A DNA stretch of 64,000 bases from Pseudomonas entomophila (GTDB taxonomy: Bacteria > Pseudomonadota > Gammaproteobacteria > Pseudomonadales > Pseudomonadaceae), in NCBI RefSeq assembly GCF_023277925.1, contig NZ_CP063832.1, positions 806,001 through 870,000 on the forward strand, read 5' to 3'. Below, piece by piece: positions 35,347 through 44,523 of the stretch. How positions within the stretch are numbered: position 1 is the first letter of the stretch; each line of letters opens with the position of its first letter. The position numbers and the translations under genes were made by a program. The notes beneath the pieces were generated by a model. It did not search any database, had not been told where the DNA came from, and saw nothing but the letters and a program-made list of their open reading frames with translations.

Positions 35347-35880
35347 TCATTCGCTTCGGCGCAATGGGCCTGGCCACATGCTACGCAACACGCCGTCGCG
35401 ATGCACCAGTGCATGCATCAGCGCCGCCCCCAGGTGCAGCAGTAGGGTGGCGAACAGCAGGTAACCGGCCCAGCCATGGGCCTGGCGCAGCACGGCATAC
35501 AGCCGCAGGTCGTGGGGCGCGATGGCGGGTAGCTGCAGGGGGCGCGGGTAGCCACCTGCCGATAGCATCGCCCAGCCCAGCAGCGGCATGGCGAGCATCA
35601 GGGTGTACAGCAGCAGGTGCGAAGCCCCGGCGGCCAGGCGCTGGGTAGCGGGCAGATCGCGGGGCAGTGGTGGATGGGGCAGGGCCAGGCGCAAGGCGAT
35701 ACGCAGCAGCACCAATGCCAGCAAGGCCAGGCCGGTAGCCTTGTGCAGCTCGACCAGCAAGGGATGCCGGGGCGACAGGTCGCCGACCATGGCCGCGCCA
35801 ATGAACAGCATGGCCAGGATCAGTGCGGCCATCAGCCAGTGCAACAGACGGGCCAGGGGATGAAAGGCAACGGGGGTCAT
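35347..35880 (-). CDS. cytochrome b561 family protein
   Basis: 177 residues, four transmembrane helices. Candidate heme-ligand histidines lie in FHPLARLLHWLMAAL, LLVELHKATGL and QAHGWAGYLLFATLLLH. This di-heme b-type cytochrome type passes electrons between quinol and a periplasmic partner. Its ATG overlaps the stop of the catalase-like gene (ATGA), so the two form one operon; the cytochrome may supply electrons to the membrane-tethered catalase-like enzyme. Confidence 0.9.
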   Translation of the reverse strand: MTPVAFHPLARLLHWLMAALILAMLFIGAAMVGDLSPRHPLLVELHKATGLALLALVLLRIALRLALPHPPLPRDLPATQRLAAGASHLLLYTLMLAMPLLGWAMLSAGGYPRPLQLPAIAPHDLRLYAVLRQAHGWAGYLLFATLLLHLGAALMHALVHRDGVLRSMWPGPLRRSE

Positions 35881-36923
35881 GGGTGGGCTCCTTCGCTCAG
35901 CGCTTCGTGGCTGCGGCGGTTGAACGATACCGAGTAGGCGGCCGAGCGAGCGGCAAGGATCGGGTCGTTGGAGGGTTCGATCCCTCGGGGCAGGATCAGC
36001 GGGTCGAAGTTGAGGTCACGGCAGGCGCCTTGTTCCGGGCCATCGACGTGCTCCAGGACCAAGGTGCCGGCGTCGATGCCGCGGCGTTCAATGGGCCATT
36101 GACGGGCCGGGTCGTCCACTGGGTCGCCAGGCTCGGCCAGGGTCAGGCGCAGCGTCCAGCGCAATGGGCCCTGAGCCAGGCGTTGTTGCAGGTCGTGCTG
36201 GAGGAACTGCTTGTCGTCGACCTGGCCGGGCAGGGCGGTGAAGGGCGTCTCGGGTTGCAGCGACCAGCGTACCGGATGGGGCTGGCCCTTGGCGTCGATC
36301 AGGCGAAACGCGTTGATGCTGTTGTAGGCGGTGCTGGCGAAACTGTCGCTTGCCCGGTAGCCGGCCGCCCACTGGCGGAACGCTGCGCTTTCCGGGTGGG
36401 CGGCGAAGAATGCCTGCAACCTGGCGGGGTCGGGCTTGCCGGTGGCCGGGTCTGGTGTGGCGGCCAGCACCTGTTCATAGAAGCCTTCGGGTGTGCTCAC
36501 CGCCAGCACTGGTGGGTTGTTCATGCCGGTGCGCCAGACCTGCCCATCGTCGCTGGCCAGCTGGATCGCCAGGCTGCGCACCGGCACGGCGGTGTCGGGC
36601 GCGAACGGGTTGGCGCCGCCAATGGCGAAGCGCCCGATCACAGGCACCCTCTGCTGGCTGAAGACCCTCGCGGTAGAAAGCTGTGCGGCCTGGCCGCTGC
36701 TTTGGAAATAGCCACTGACGCACAGGCCCTTGGCGTGGTTCTTTCGATAGCCTGGATGGTGGCCGGCCTGGGCCTCGAAGGTGTCGATGATGCGCTGGGG
36801 GGTAAGCCTGGGTGCGCCGATCCAGCCGGCCGCATAGGCAAAGCCCGCACCGAGCGCTGCCAGGGTGGCGCCGATGGCGGCCAGGCGCAGGGCCTTTGTG
36901 GGGCCGTTGACGGGAGTCTGCAT
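35877..36923 (-). CDS. catalase-family peroxidase (SrpA-like), membrane-anchored or exported
   Basis: 348 residues from MQTPVNGPTKALRL. An N-terminal hydrophobic segment (AAIGATLAALGAGFAYAAGW) indicates export or an inner-membrane anchor. Small catalase-related heme peroxidase fold: distal His in YRKNHAKGLCVSGYF, RTGMNNPPVLAV, and a likely heme-ligating Tyr region in ASTAYNSINAFRL. Much shorter than monofunctional catalases, as usual for this subgroup. First gene of the operon with cytochrome b561, divergent from an ECF sigma factor gene and preceded by a matching ECF-type promoter. Probable role: removing peroxides in the periplasm. Confidence 0.9.
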   Translation of the reverse strand: MQTPVNGPTKALRLAAIGATLAALGAGFAYAAGWIGAPRLTPQRIIDTFEAQAGHHPGYRKNHAKGLCVSGYFQSSGQAAQLSTARVFSQQRVPVIGRFAIGGANPFAPDTAVPVRSLAIQLASDDGQVWRTGMNNPPVLAVSTPEGFYEQVLAATPDPATGKPDPARLQAFFAAHPESAAFRQWAAGYRASDSFASTAYNSINAFRLIDAKGQPHPVRWSLQPETPFTALPGQVDDKQFLQHDLQQRLAQGPLRWTLRLTLAEPGDPVDDPARQWPIERRGIDAGTLVLEHVDGPEQGACRDLNFDPLILPRGIEPSNDPILAARSAAYSVSFNRRSHEALSEGAHP

Positions 36924-36958
36924 GTTGGAGGGTTCGCTGCTGGGGAATGAGCCGGTAC

Positions 36959-36983
36959 GACGCCGGGCCTGAAGATTTATTCC
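36959..36983 (-). promoter_or_regulatory. ECF-sigma promoter of the catalase-b561 operon
   Basis: On the minus strand, GGAAT (36983-36979), 16 bases, CGTC (36962-36959). This is the classic ECF -35 / -10 form and lies about 36 bases before the catalase start codon. It matches the promoter found on the opposite strand. Confidence 0.75.
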
Positions 36984-36989
36984 GGGGCG

Positions 36990-37014
36990 GGAATAGATTT
37001 CGTGTTGCGCCGTC
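36990..37014 (+). promoter_or_regulatory. ECF-sigma promoter of the sigma/anti-sigma operon
   Basis: GGAAT (36990-36994), 16 bases, CGTC (37011-37014), about 42 bases before the sigma factor ATG. Same elements and spacing as the divergent promoter; the two -35 elements are head to head, 6 bases apart. This implies autoregulation. Confidence 0.75.
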
Positions 37015-37056
37015 TGCCTCTTACACTGACTGCCCCGCAGGGCCCGGAAACTGACC

Positions 37057-37575
37057 ATGCACGAACTGGACGACCAACAGTGGCGCGAGCTGTTGCAACG
37101 CCTGCGCCGCTTCGCCCTGTGGCTGACCCGCGAGCCCGGCAGCGCCGACGACCTGGTCCAGGCCACGGTCGAGCGCGCCTTGAGCCGCGGGAGCCAACAG
37201 CGGGGAGTGGACAGGCTGCGCCCCTGGCTGTTCACCATCCTCTATCGATTGTTTCTCGACGGTAAGCGTCGCGAGCGCCTGCATGCCCGCTGGCTGGCCT
37301 GGTTCGGCCGTGGCCAGGCGGCCGAGCCGCTGGGGGCGGATACCGAAAGCATCGTGCTGGCCCAGGCCGACCTGCAGGCCTTCGCCAGGCTGTCGGCCGA
37401 GCAACGTGCATTGCTGTTGCTGGTCAGCGTCGAAGGCCTGAGCTACAAGGAGGCCGCCGAAGCGCTCGGCATCCCCATCGGCACGGTGATGTCGCGCCTG
37501 TCGCGGGCCCGGGCCGCCCTGCGTGAACTGACCGAGGGCGAGCCTACGCCCCCGGCCTTGCGGAGACTCAAATGA
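37057..37575 (+). CDS. ECF-family RNA polymerase sigma factor
   Basis: 172 residues. Region 2: RFALWLTREPGSADDLVQAT, RPWLFTILYRLFLD. Region 4 with HTH: LSAEQRALLLLVSVEGLSYK, EAAEALGIPIGTVMSRLSRA. The stop overlaps the ATG of the anti-sigma gene (ATGA). The divergent catalase-b561 operon and the paired promoters show it probably drives both directions in response to oxidative or redox stress. Confidence 0.95.
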   Translation: MHELDDQQWRELLQRLRRFALWLTREPGSADDLVQATVERALSRGSQQRGVDRLRPWLFTILYRLFLDGKRRERLHARWLAWFGRGQAAEPLGADTESIVLAQADLQAFARLSAEQRALLLLVSVEGLSYKEAAEALGIPIGTVMSRLSRARAALRELTEGEPTPPALRRLK

Positions 37576-38324
37576 CCCCCCTGATCCCCACCGAGCACGA
37601 GCTGCACGCCTACGTCGACGAGCGCCTGGACCCGCAGCGACGGGTCGAGGTGCGGGCCTGGCTGGCGGCCAACCCCCAGGAGGCGGCACGCCTCGAAGCC
37701 TGGCGCGAGGATGCCCGGCGCCTGCGCGCGGCATTGGCCGGTTTTGGCGAGCGCCCCAGCGATCCGGCCCTCGACCTGGGCCCGTTGCGCCAGCGTCTGC
37801 GTCAGCGTCGGCGACGGCAGTTGGCCTCGGCGGCGGTCCTGCTGATCGCCGTCGGCCTGGGCGGGCTGGGCGGTTGGCAGGCGCGGGAGGTGACGCTGAT
37901 GGCGGGTAGCCTGCCGATGGCCGACGCGGTCCAAGCCCACCGGATGTTCGTCGACGCCACCGCGCTGGATATCCAGGCCAGCGATCCGGTTCAATTGCAA
38001 GCCTGGCTGGGCCGCCATTTCAACCGTGTCGGCCAACTGCCGGACCTGGCTGGGTATGGCTTCAAGCCGGTCGGGGCGCGTCTGCTCAGCAACGAGGCGG
38101 GGCCGGCGGCGTTGTTGGTATTCCAGGACCGCGACGGGCAACGCATCAGCCTGTTCCTGCGCTCGCCCGGCGAGCACTTCGAGCGCATGCCCACGGGCCA
38201 GCGCACCGAGGGGCAGCTCGAGGCGCGCTACTGGTCCCATGGTGACTACAACTTTGCGTTGGTCAGCGCCGTCGATGACGCCCGGGGCGAGCAGGTGCGC
38301 CAGGCGCTGGGCGTCAGCCTGTAA
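37572..38324 (+). CDS. membrane anti-sigma factor
   Basis: 250 residues. N-terminal cytoplasmic anti-sigma domain (ELHAYVDERLDPQRRVEV, WLAANPQEAARLEAW) with no obvious zinc HxxxCxxC motif; a single transmembrane helix at about residues 90-112 (ASAAVLLIAVGLGGLGGW); and a periplasmic domain with MFVDATALDIQ and QLPDLAGYGFKPVGARLL. This is the usual layout of transmembrane regulators paired with ECF sigma factors. Translationally coupled to the sigma gene. Confidence 0.93.
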   Translation: MTPLIPTEHELHAYVDERLDPQRRVEVRAWLAANPQEAARLEAWREDARRLRAALAGFGERPSDPALDLGPLRQRLRQRRRRQLASAAVLLIAVGLGGLGGWQAREVTLMAGSLPMADAVQAHRMFVDATALDIQASDPVQLQAWLGRHFNRVGQLPDLAGYGFKPVGARLLSNEAGPAALLVFQDRDGQRISLFLRSPGEHFERMPTGQRTEGQLEARYWSHGDYNFALVSAVDDARGEQVRQALGVSL

Positions 38325-38463
38325 GCAGTTCGAGCAAGCGCTGGCGGGCCAGCGAGCCGTCGCCGGCGCGCCAGGCCAGATAAAGCGGCAAGGGCGCGGC
38401 GACATCCCGCAGTGGGCGGAAGGCGTGGTTGCTGGACACCGTTGCAGAGCGGTGTGGCCCCGG
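38314..38463 (-). pseudogene. 3' remnant of a LysR-type regulator gene
   Basis: Minus-strand frame without a start, reading SATVSSNHAFRPLRDVA then PLPLYLAWRAGDGSLARQ, RLLELLTG, stop. This resembles the end of a LysR effector domain (SN-x-hydrophobic-LRDVA block and the PLPLYL...R...RLLELL block), with the GLGxxxLP strip between them missing. Overlaps the anti-sigma 3' end by 11 bases and stops being recognisable where the next accessory gene ends. Confidence 0.5.
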
Positions 38464-38491
38464 CGCTGAAGCGGGGGACGCTCGACGGAAA

Positions 38492-41008
38492 CTACTCGGT
38501 TTTGCGAGCAAGCCCCGAGACGATCGCCACAACCAGCAGGCCGATGGCCCAACCGAATAGAGTTTGCACCCAGATCAGCAGGCGCACGCCGTGTTCGACG
38601 GAGTGCGAGAGGTACTCTACCATCCAATCTTCGTTGGGTGTGGGTACGCGAGGCGCCCAATCAGACTCTTGCTTGAGGTCGACAAAGGGCATAAGGATAT
38701 CCAATGAATAGGCAAGGGGGCTGAACCCTGAGTATTCCGCGGGTAGTTTTTCGCACAGGTACCAGTTGCCTTTCCCTGCGACGGATACGTCAGGGTTGCG
38801 CAAATTCCACGTCTCGAGACCGTCGGGTTGGCAGGCTTGGTAGGCGGGGTTCTGGAATATCAGAGGGTCGCTCGGTGCGAAGATACCCAAGAGTGCGGCA
38901 TACCAATAGATGGCCCCGCATACGATCCACGTTCCGACAAACCAATACAGAAGCCTGATCGGGCGGTAGCCATAGCCAGTGAAGAAGCCATAGGTCCAGT
39001 GCAGAAAACGAGTCAGGGTGCGACTGACGGAATCTCTGCGCCTACGTTTCGAAGCAGGATCAGCCTGGCCTACCATACCCAGCTTGCGTTTTTCGTTTTC
39101 CAGTGCGATCCCGATTTCACGTGCCTCTGAGAAGTGCGCCATATCCTCCAGCACGTTCTTAAGGTGCCACCAGGGTTGAGGACGGAAATTTTCGGGAGTC
39201 GACTGATTGTCCACTTTCTTTCGCTCAGTGCATTTGGCTAGCAGGAATTTGAGGTGCTGAAACCTGGTGGGGCGCCGAGGTTTATCAGTGCTGCGCTGTG
39301 CACTGAGGCCTGCAACCTGTGAGCGTAACCAATCAAGCCGATGCTGTGTGCTAAATGACTGGTTGACTGCCAGAGTGTCGTACTTGAAACCGTTGAGGAC
39401 GATCCGCTTTCCCCAGCTCGTTAAGTCGTCGTGCAGGCGTGCCACATGTGCGTTGGCCAGGGAGGCGTTGCGTAGAGGCACTTCAAGCTTTTGCAGATCC
39501 AGAGTGCCCTTGATTCGAGCACCCTCAAGACTGAGTGACAGAGGCCCTTGGACGGTGAACTCGGAGCCAGCGCAACGAAGTTCACCTTCAATGGTAGCGT
39601 CGTTGAAAACTACACAGCTATCCGCTTTGATCTTCAGGACAACCTTGCCGAGGATCGTCGACTGGCTGAGCGTAAGTGAACGTCCGTTATCGGGCGACTC
39701 AAAACGGGCGTCATGGCAAATCAGGTCGCCCTCGAGTCGTGTACACAGCAGCCGGACAGTTCCCTGAGCACTGAACCCGTCGCTAAGCCTTACATCCCTG
39801 CCGACTACGGCGGCATCGGCGGATAGAGCCTGACCATTGGCCGCGAGGATTCGGGTGCCCCGACAAATCAATTGTTGACTGATTCGAGTCGTTATCAGTC
39901 GGACTTCCCCGGTGATGTCGGCATTCGATAAGTCCAGGTTGCCGTCGATGTAGGCTCCGTCGAAGCAGATGGCCTCCCCAGCGGCCTCGAACCGTCCAGC
40001 CAGAACGGCTCGATCATTTATCTGGGCCTTGTTGAAAACGACGGGGCCTTTAGCGCTGAAGCTCCTGATCAGAAACACTCCTTGCCGGAGGGTTGCACCA
40101 TAGGCTTCCACTGCAGGTTCACCCTGGCCGTCAAAGGAGCCCGCAAGGGCGAACATCCCGTCAACCTGGGCATTGGCAAGGTGGACCTGGCCGTTCGCCG
40201 TGGCGTTGTGCAGCATTGAGAAATTCTGTTTTACATGAGAGCCAAAAAAATCGAGTGCCGGGCCGCTATGACTGGTAAGTGTGGCACCGTCCAGCGAGAA
40301 GTCACCGCCTATCGTTGCATTGAGACAGACGATGCATCTGTGGCCACCCTCCAACCTGGAATTGACAAGGCTGATATCAGACTCGATTACGGCATTTGTC
40401 AGATTCAGGGCATGCTTTTCCCCTCCGTGAAGCAAACTTGCGACACATGCGAGCCCGCCCCTGATCTCGACCCCTCCAAGATCCAAGCTGCCTGTAACCT
40501 GGATGTTGTCGAAGCTCACATCGCCAGTAATTTTTGCCCCAGGGGCTGAAAGCCCTGTCGCATTGTCATCGTCGATGATCGTTCTCGAAAGGTTGAGGCT
40601 ACCGTGAATGAGGCTGCGAGGGGCAACCATCGAAGGCATTCGGCATTCGTCCAGATTTATCGGGCCGCGGAGGGTGGTATCGCTAAAGACGAGCGGTTGA
40701 TCGAATGTGCAGTGAGAGAGGTCGAAAGGTGCGCAGGTGGTAGCGTTCTGTAGATCCAGCGAGCCTTGAACGTAGGCACCCCGCAATCGGATACCTCGTT
40801 CATGTACAGCGATATCTTGGCCACCGCCCAGAATCAGGAACCTCAGAAAACCTGCGCGTATGGTCTGGATGGGGTGAGGGACTCTGGGCCGATTCAGGTT
40901 CAGCACTAGTTGCTGACCATCCCTGCAATGATCGAGAAGCTTCTGTTCCGCTACCGTCAGTTGCCCGAAATCGTCGAGTGACCTTCCTTTGGTTTTGATC
41001 GTGCTCAC
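38492..41008 (-). CDS. beta-helix repeat protein with C-terminal membrane domain
   Basis: About 838 residues from a GTG at 41008 (STIKTKGRSLDDFG); a TTG 5 codons upstream is an alternative. Residues about 60-540 are short repeats with the pattern of a right-handed beta helix related to pentapeptide or bactofilin repeats (LRGAYVQGSLDLQNAT, AKITGDVSFDNIQVTGSLDL, AYIDGNLDLSNADITGEVRL). A basic linker follows, then two transmembrane helices (RLLYWFVGTWIVCGAIYWYA and IWVQTLFGWAIGLLVVAIVS) around a loop with FSPLAYSLDILMPFVDLKQE. Proteins of this shape are sometimes labelled membrane-associated oxidoreductase, but no redox motif is visible. Codon use and GC are below those of neighbours; probably acquired. 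Function unknown. Confidence 0.8.
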   Translation of the reverse strand: MSTIKTKGRSLDDFGQLTVAEQKLLDHCRDGQQLVLNLNRPRVPHPIQTIRAGFLRFLILGGGQDIAVHERGIRLRGAYVQGSLDLQNATTCAPFDLSHCTFDQPLVFSDTTLRGPINLDECRMPSMVAPRSLIHGSLNLSRTIIDDDNATGLSAPGAKITGDVSFDNIQVTGSLDLGGVEIRGGLACVASLLHGGEKHALNLTNAVIESDISLVNSRLEGGHRCIVCLNATIGGDFSLDGATLTSHSGPALDFFGSHVKQNFSMLHNATANGQVHLANAQVDGMFALAGSFDGQGEPAVEAYGATLRQGVFLIRSFSAKGPVVFNKAQINDRAVLAGRFEAAGEAICFDGAYIDGNLDLSNADITGEVRLITTRISQQLICRGTRILAANGQALSADAAVVGRDVRLSDGFSAQGTVRLLCTRLEGDLICHDARFESPDNGRSLTLSQSTILGKVVLKIKADSCVVFNDATIEGELRCAGSEFTVQGPLSLSLEGARIKGTLDLQKLEVPLRNASLANAHVARLHDDLTSWGKRIVLNGFKYDTLAVNQSFSTQHRLDWLRSQVAGLSAQRSTDKPRRPTRFQHLKFLLAKCTERKKVDNQSTPENFRPQPWWHLKNVLEDMAHFSEAREIGIALENEKRKLGMVGQADPASKRRRRDSVSRTLTRFLHWTYGFFTGYGYRPIRLLYWFVGTWIVCGAIYWYAALLGIFAPSDPLIFQNPAYQACQPDGLETWNLRNPDVSVAGKGNWYLCEKLPAEYSGFSPLAYSLDILMPFVDLKQESDWAPRVPTPNEDWMVEYLSHSVEHGVRLLIWVQTLFGWAIGLLVVAIVSGLARKTE

Positions 41009-41099
41009 TGTCGTCCCAGTCAAAATTAATGCAGGCCAGGTGGGTCATCGCGAAGCCTGCGGTTGATACATGCAGAAGGTCAGGTACTGACACTTCGTT

Positions 41100-41912
41100 T
41101 TAATCAAGCTCAAGCCAGATCGGCGCATGGTCCGACGGCTTCTCCATCCCGCGCAGCTCATAGTCGACCCCGGCCGCCTTCAGCCGCGGCAGCAGCCCCT
41201 GCGAAGCCATGATCAGGTCGATTCGCAGCCCGCGCTTGGGTTCATCCTCGAACCCGCGGCTGCGGTAGTCGAACCAGCTGAAGCGGTCGGCCACCTCCGG
41301 GTGCAGGTGGCGGAAGCTGTCGACCAGGCCCCAGCCCTTCAGGCGCTCCATCCACTCGCGCTCCTCGGGCAGGAAGCTGCACTTGCCGGTCTTCAGCCAG
41401 CGCTTGGCGTTGTCCGGGCCGATGCCGATGTCGCAGTCCTGGGGCGAGATGTTCATGTCACCCATCACCAGCACCGGCTGGCCATTCTGGAACTGGCCTT
41501 CGAGCAGGGCCTGCAGGTCGCTGTAGAAGCGCTGCTTGGCTGGGAACTTGGTGGGGTGGTCGCGGCTCTCGCCCTGGGGGAAGTAGCCGTTCATCACGGT
41601 GATCGGCGTGCCGTCGCGGTCGGCGAAGGTGCCCCAGATGAAGCGGCGCTGGGCATCCTCTTCATCGCTGGCGAACCCCTTGGACAGCGACAGCGGCTTT
41701 TCCCGCGAGAGCAGGGCGACGCCGTAGTGGCCCTTCTGGCCGTGGTAGTGCACGTGGTAGCCGAGCGCTTCGACATCTTTGAGCGGGAACTGATCGTCAC
41801 TGACCTTGGTTTCCTGCAGGCCGATCACGTCCGGCTGGTGTTTGTCGATCAGCGCTGCCAGCTGGTGCGGGCGGGCGCGTAGGCCGTTGATGTTGAACGA
41901 GACGATCTTCAT
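41100..41912 (-). CDS. xthA: exodeoxyribonuclease III (AP endonuclease)
   Basis: 270 residues from [20 protein letters not shown], the universal XthA start; the frame is open upstream but without family resemblance. Mg-dependent EEP-fold nuclease acting at abasic sites and as a 3'-5' exonuclease in base excision repair. Motifs: [12 protein letters not shown] (metal-binding Glu), [49 protein letters not shown] and the catalytic [10 protein letters not shown]. Single gene, divergent from the GNAT gene. Confidence 0.97.
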   Translation of the reverse strand: MKIVSFNINGLRARPHQLAALIDKHQPDVIGLQETKVSDDQFPLKDVEALGYHVHYHGQKGHYGVALLSREKPLSLSKGFASDEEDAQRRFIWGTFADRDGTPITVMNGYFPQGESRDHPTKFPAKQRFYSDLQALLEGQFQNGQPVLVMGDMNISPQDCDIGIGPDNAKRWLKTGKCSFLPEEREWMERLKGWGLVDSFRHLHPEVADRFSWFDYRSRGFEDEPKRGLRIDLIMASQGLLPRLKAAGVDYELRGMEKPSDHAPIWLELD

Positions 41913-42076
41913 GGAAAGACGATCCTGGTAAAAGCCTCGGATGCTAGCCGACATCGCCCGCAACGGCCAGCGTGGCGCCCTTGGTTTGGCGCTGCTAACG
42001 TGCTCTGGTGAGGTGAACGTTACGCACTGGAGCACCTCCAAGGCACTGTACGCCCATTCCAGGAGGACTGCCCGCC

Positions 42077-42727
42077 ATGCCCGACGCCACTGCCGCCCCG
42101 GCCCAGGTCACCCTGCTCGATGCGGGTTTCGCCCGTGAAGCGCGTTCGCTGCTCTACCACGCCTACCGACACGAACCGACCTTCGCCTGGTTGTTCGAGG
42201 GCCTGCGGCCGGGCTACGAACGCCGACTGCGGGTGATGGTGCGCGAATGGGTGCGCCAGCACTTCTACCTGGCGCTTCCGGCGATCGGTTTGCTGGTGGA
42301 GGATCGCCTGGTGGGGCTTGCCTTGATCGTGCCGCCGCACCGGCGCCTGGGGGTGGCCGACAGCTGGGCCTGGCGCCTGCGCATGATCCTGGGCACCGGC
42401 TTGCGTTGCACTCGGCGCTACCTGGACTACCAAGCCGCGCTTGCCGGTTGCCTGCCTGGCGAGCAGGTGCATGTGTTGCCGTTGCTGGGGGTGCATCCGC
42501 AATTCCAGGGCCAGCACTATGGCGAACAGCTCTTGCAGGCGGTGCATGACTGGTGCGCCGAGGACCCGGACACCGATGGCGTGGTGCTGGATACCGGCAA
42601 CGCCCACTACCTGGCGTTCTACCAGCGCCAGGGTTATGAAGAGATCGGTGAGATTGCTGTAGGGCCAATCCGAGAGAGGGTGTTCTTTCACCCGAATCCT
42701 GTGTCGTCCAAGGTATCAAACCTGTGA
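42077..42727 (+). CDS. GNAT-family N-acetyltransferase
   Basis: 216 residues; AGGAGG lies 12 bases before the ATG. The acetyl-CoA-binding GNAT core is seen in [20 protein letters not shown] (the Q/RxxGxG/A loop is QGQHYG), followed by [20 protein letters not shown], the usual strand-helix ending. The substrate cannot be told. Its position just before tamA is shared by chance or by co-transcription; 44 bases separate the stop from the chosen tamA start. Confidence 0.9.
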   Translation: MPDATAAPAQVTLLDAGFAREARSLLYHAYRHEPTFAWLFEGLRPGYERRLRVMVREWVRQHFYLALPAIGLLVEDRLVGLALIVPPHRRLGVADSWAWRLRMILGTGLRCTRRYLDYQAALAGCLPGEQVHVLPLLGVHPQFQGQHYGEQLLQAVHDWCAEDPDTDGVVLDTGNAHYLAFYQRQGYEEIGEIAVGPIRERVFFHPNPVSSKVSNL

Positions 42728-42771
42728 CTGGTATTTACTGACGGCTCCGTTGAGTGTGTGGCTCTGGTAGC

Positions 42772-44523
42772 ATGCGCCGCATGACGTATTCAGGAAGACT
42801 TGGCTGGGGCCTGCTGTTGTTGGTCGCCAGCTCCATGGCATGGGCACAGAGCGAATTGCTGGTGCGGGTGAAACCCGCCAACAAGGCGCTCAAGGCCAAT
42901 ATCGAAGGTTATATCGGCAACCTTGGGGATCGCGACGAAGAGGCGCTGGCGCGCTTCAGCCGCGGTGCCGAGGAGCAGGCGCGCAAGGCAGCCCAGGCGC
43001 TGGGCTACTACCAGGCGCAGATCGACGCCGAGGTCAAGCCGCCACCAGACAACGACAAGCCAGCGCAACTGATCCTGCGCGTGGACCCGGGTGAGCCGGT
43101 GCGCCTGCGCAACGTGACGGTGCGCATCGAGGGGCCGGCCAGCGAACTCAAGGCGTTCCGCATTCCCGACAGCAAGGCGCTGCGCCCGGGTGAACAGCTC
43201 AATCATGGTCACTACGAGGACGCCAAGCGGCTGATCCAGAACCAGGCGTCGCGCTATGGTTTCTTTGCCGGCCGCTTCGAGCGTCAGCGCCTGGCGGTCG
43301 ACCCACAAGCCGGCGTGGCCGATATCGAGCTCATCTACCAGAGCGGCCCGCGCTATCGCCTGGGGGCGGTGACCTTCGGCGGCGATGCGCCGCTGGACAA
43401 CGACCTGCTGCAGCGCATGGTGTCGTTCAAACCTGGCACGCCCTATGACTCCGAACTGATCGCCGAACTCAACAACGACCTGCAATCGAGCGGCTACTTC
43501 GAAGGGGTGCGTGTCGACGCGGCGCCGACCTCCGCGGTGGGTGAGGATATCCCGGTGGCTGTCCAGCTCGATATCCGCAAGCCGCGCACCCTGGGGCTTG
43601 GCCTGGGCTTCTCGACGGACGTCGGCCCGCGTGGCAAGGCCAACTGGACCCGGCACTGGGTCAACCCGCAAGGCCACAGCTATGGCTGGGAAACCGAACT
43701 GTCCGCCCCACGGCAGAACGTCGGCTTGTGGTACGACGTTCCCCTGGACCCGCCCCTGACCGACAAGCTGCGTTTCGCAGGTGGTTACCAGAACGAAGAG
43801 CTTGCCGGCACCGACACCCTGAGCAAGCTGCTCACCGTCGGCCCCGAGTGGCACAGCAAGCTGGCCAGCGGCTGGCAGCGGGTGATCTCGCTGAAGTACC
43901 AGCGTGAAGAATATCGTCTGGGCGACGATTCGGGCCTGAGCAACCTGTTGATGCCCGGCGTCAGCTTCTCCTACCTGCGCAGTGACAACCGCATCGACCC
44001 GCACAACGGCTATCGCCTGCAGTTCGACCTGCAGGCGGCCAAGGAGGGCCTGGGCTCGGACACCAACCTGGTACACGGCAACGTGCTGCTCAAGGGCCTG
44101 ACCACCCTCGGCCAGAACCACCGGTTCCTGGGGCGTCTGCAGTTCGGTGGCAGCGCCACCAATGGCTACCAGCAGAACATCCCGCCGTCGCTGCGCTTCT
44201 TCGCCGGTGGTGACCAGAGCGTGCGCGGCTATGACTACCAGTCGCTGTCGCCGACCAACAACAAGGGCGACAAAATCGGTGGCCGCTACCTGGTGGCGGG
44301 CAGCGCCGAGTACCAGTATTCGATCGCCGAAAAATGGCGCCTGGCGACCTTTATCGACCAGGGCAACTCATTCAATTCGCTGGAACTGCCCAGCCTCAAG
44401 ACGGGCGTCGGTGTCGGCGTGCGCTGGGTCTCGCCGGTCGGTCCGTTGCGCCTGGACCTGGCCCATGCGCTGGACGACGATGGCGGGTTCCGTTTGCATT
44501 TCTCCATGGGGCCTGAACTGTGA
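42772..44523 (+). CDS. tamA: autotransporter assembly factor TamA (Omp85)
   Basis: 583 residues from MRRMTYSGRLGWGLLLL, a signal peptide cut after SMAWA; an ATG 3 codons in and one 6 codons upstream are alternatives, none with a strong ribosome binding site. Three POTRA domains span about residues 25-260 (LLVRVKPANKALKANIEGYI; PGEPVRLRNVTVRIEG; YRLGAVTFGGDAPLDNDLLQ), followed by a 16-strand Omp85 barrel with the VRGYD motif (GGDQSVRGYDYQSLSP). Outer-membrane partner of TamB in placing autotransporters and other barrels. Its stop overlaps the tamB GTG by 4 bases. Confidence 0.96.
   Translation: MRRMTYSGRLGWGLLLLVASSMAWAQSELLVRVKPANKALKANIEGYIGNLGDRDEEALARFSRGAEEQARKAAQALGYYQAQIDAEVKPPPDNDKPAQLILRVDPGEPVRLRNVTVRIEGPASELKAFRIPDSKALRPGEQLNHGHYEDAKRLIQNQASRYGFFAGRFERQRLAVDPQAGVADIELIYQSGPRYRLGAVTFGGDAPLDNDLLQRMVSFKPGTPYDSELIAELNNDLQSSGYFEGVRVDAAPTSAVGEDIPVAVQLDIRKPRTLGLGLGFSTDVGPRGKANWTRHWVNPQGHSYGWETELSAPRQNVGLWYDVPLDPPLTDKLRFAGGYQNEELAGTDTLSKLLTVGPEWHSKLASGWQRVISLKYQREEYRLGDDSGLSNLLMPGVSFSYLRSDNRIDPHNGYRLQFDLQAAKEGLGSDTNLVHGNVLLKGLTTLGQNHRFLGRLQFGGSATNGYQQNIPPSLRFFAGGDQSVRGYDYQSLSPTNNKGDKIGGRYLVAGSAEYQYSIAEKWRLATFIDQGNSFNSLELPSLKTGVGVGVRWVSPVGPLRLDLAHALDDDGGFRLHFSMGPEL

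Noticed and set aside
35966..35990. GGTTCGATCCCTC, resembling a tRNA T-arm
   Set aside because: It lies within the catalase-family coding frame and no cloverleaf can be formed around it.
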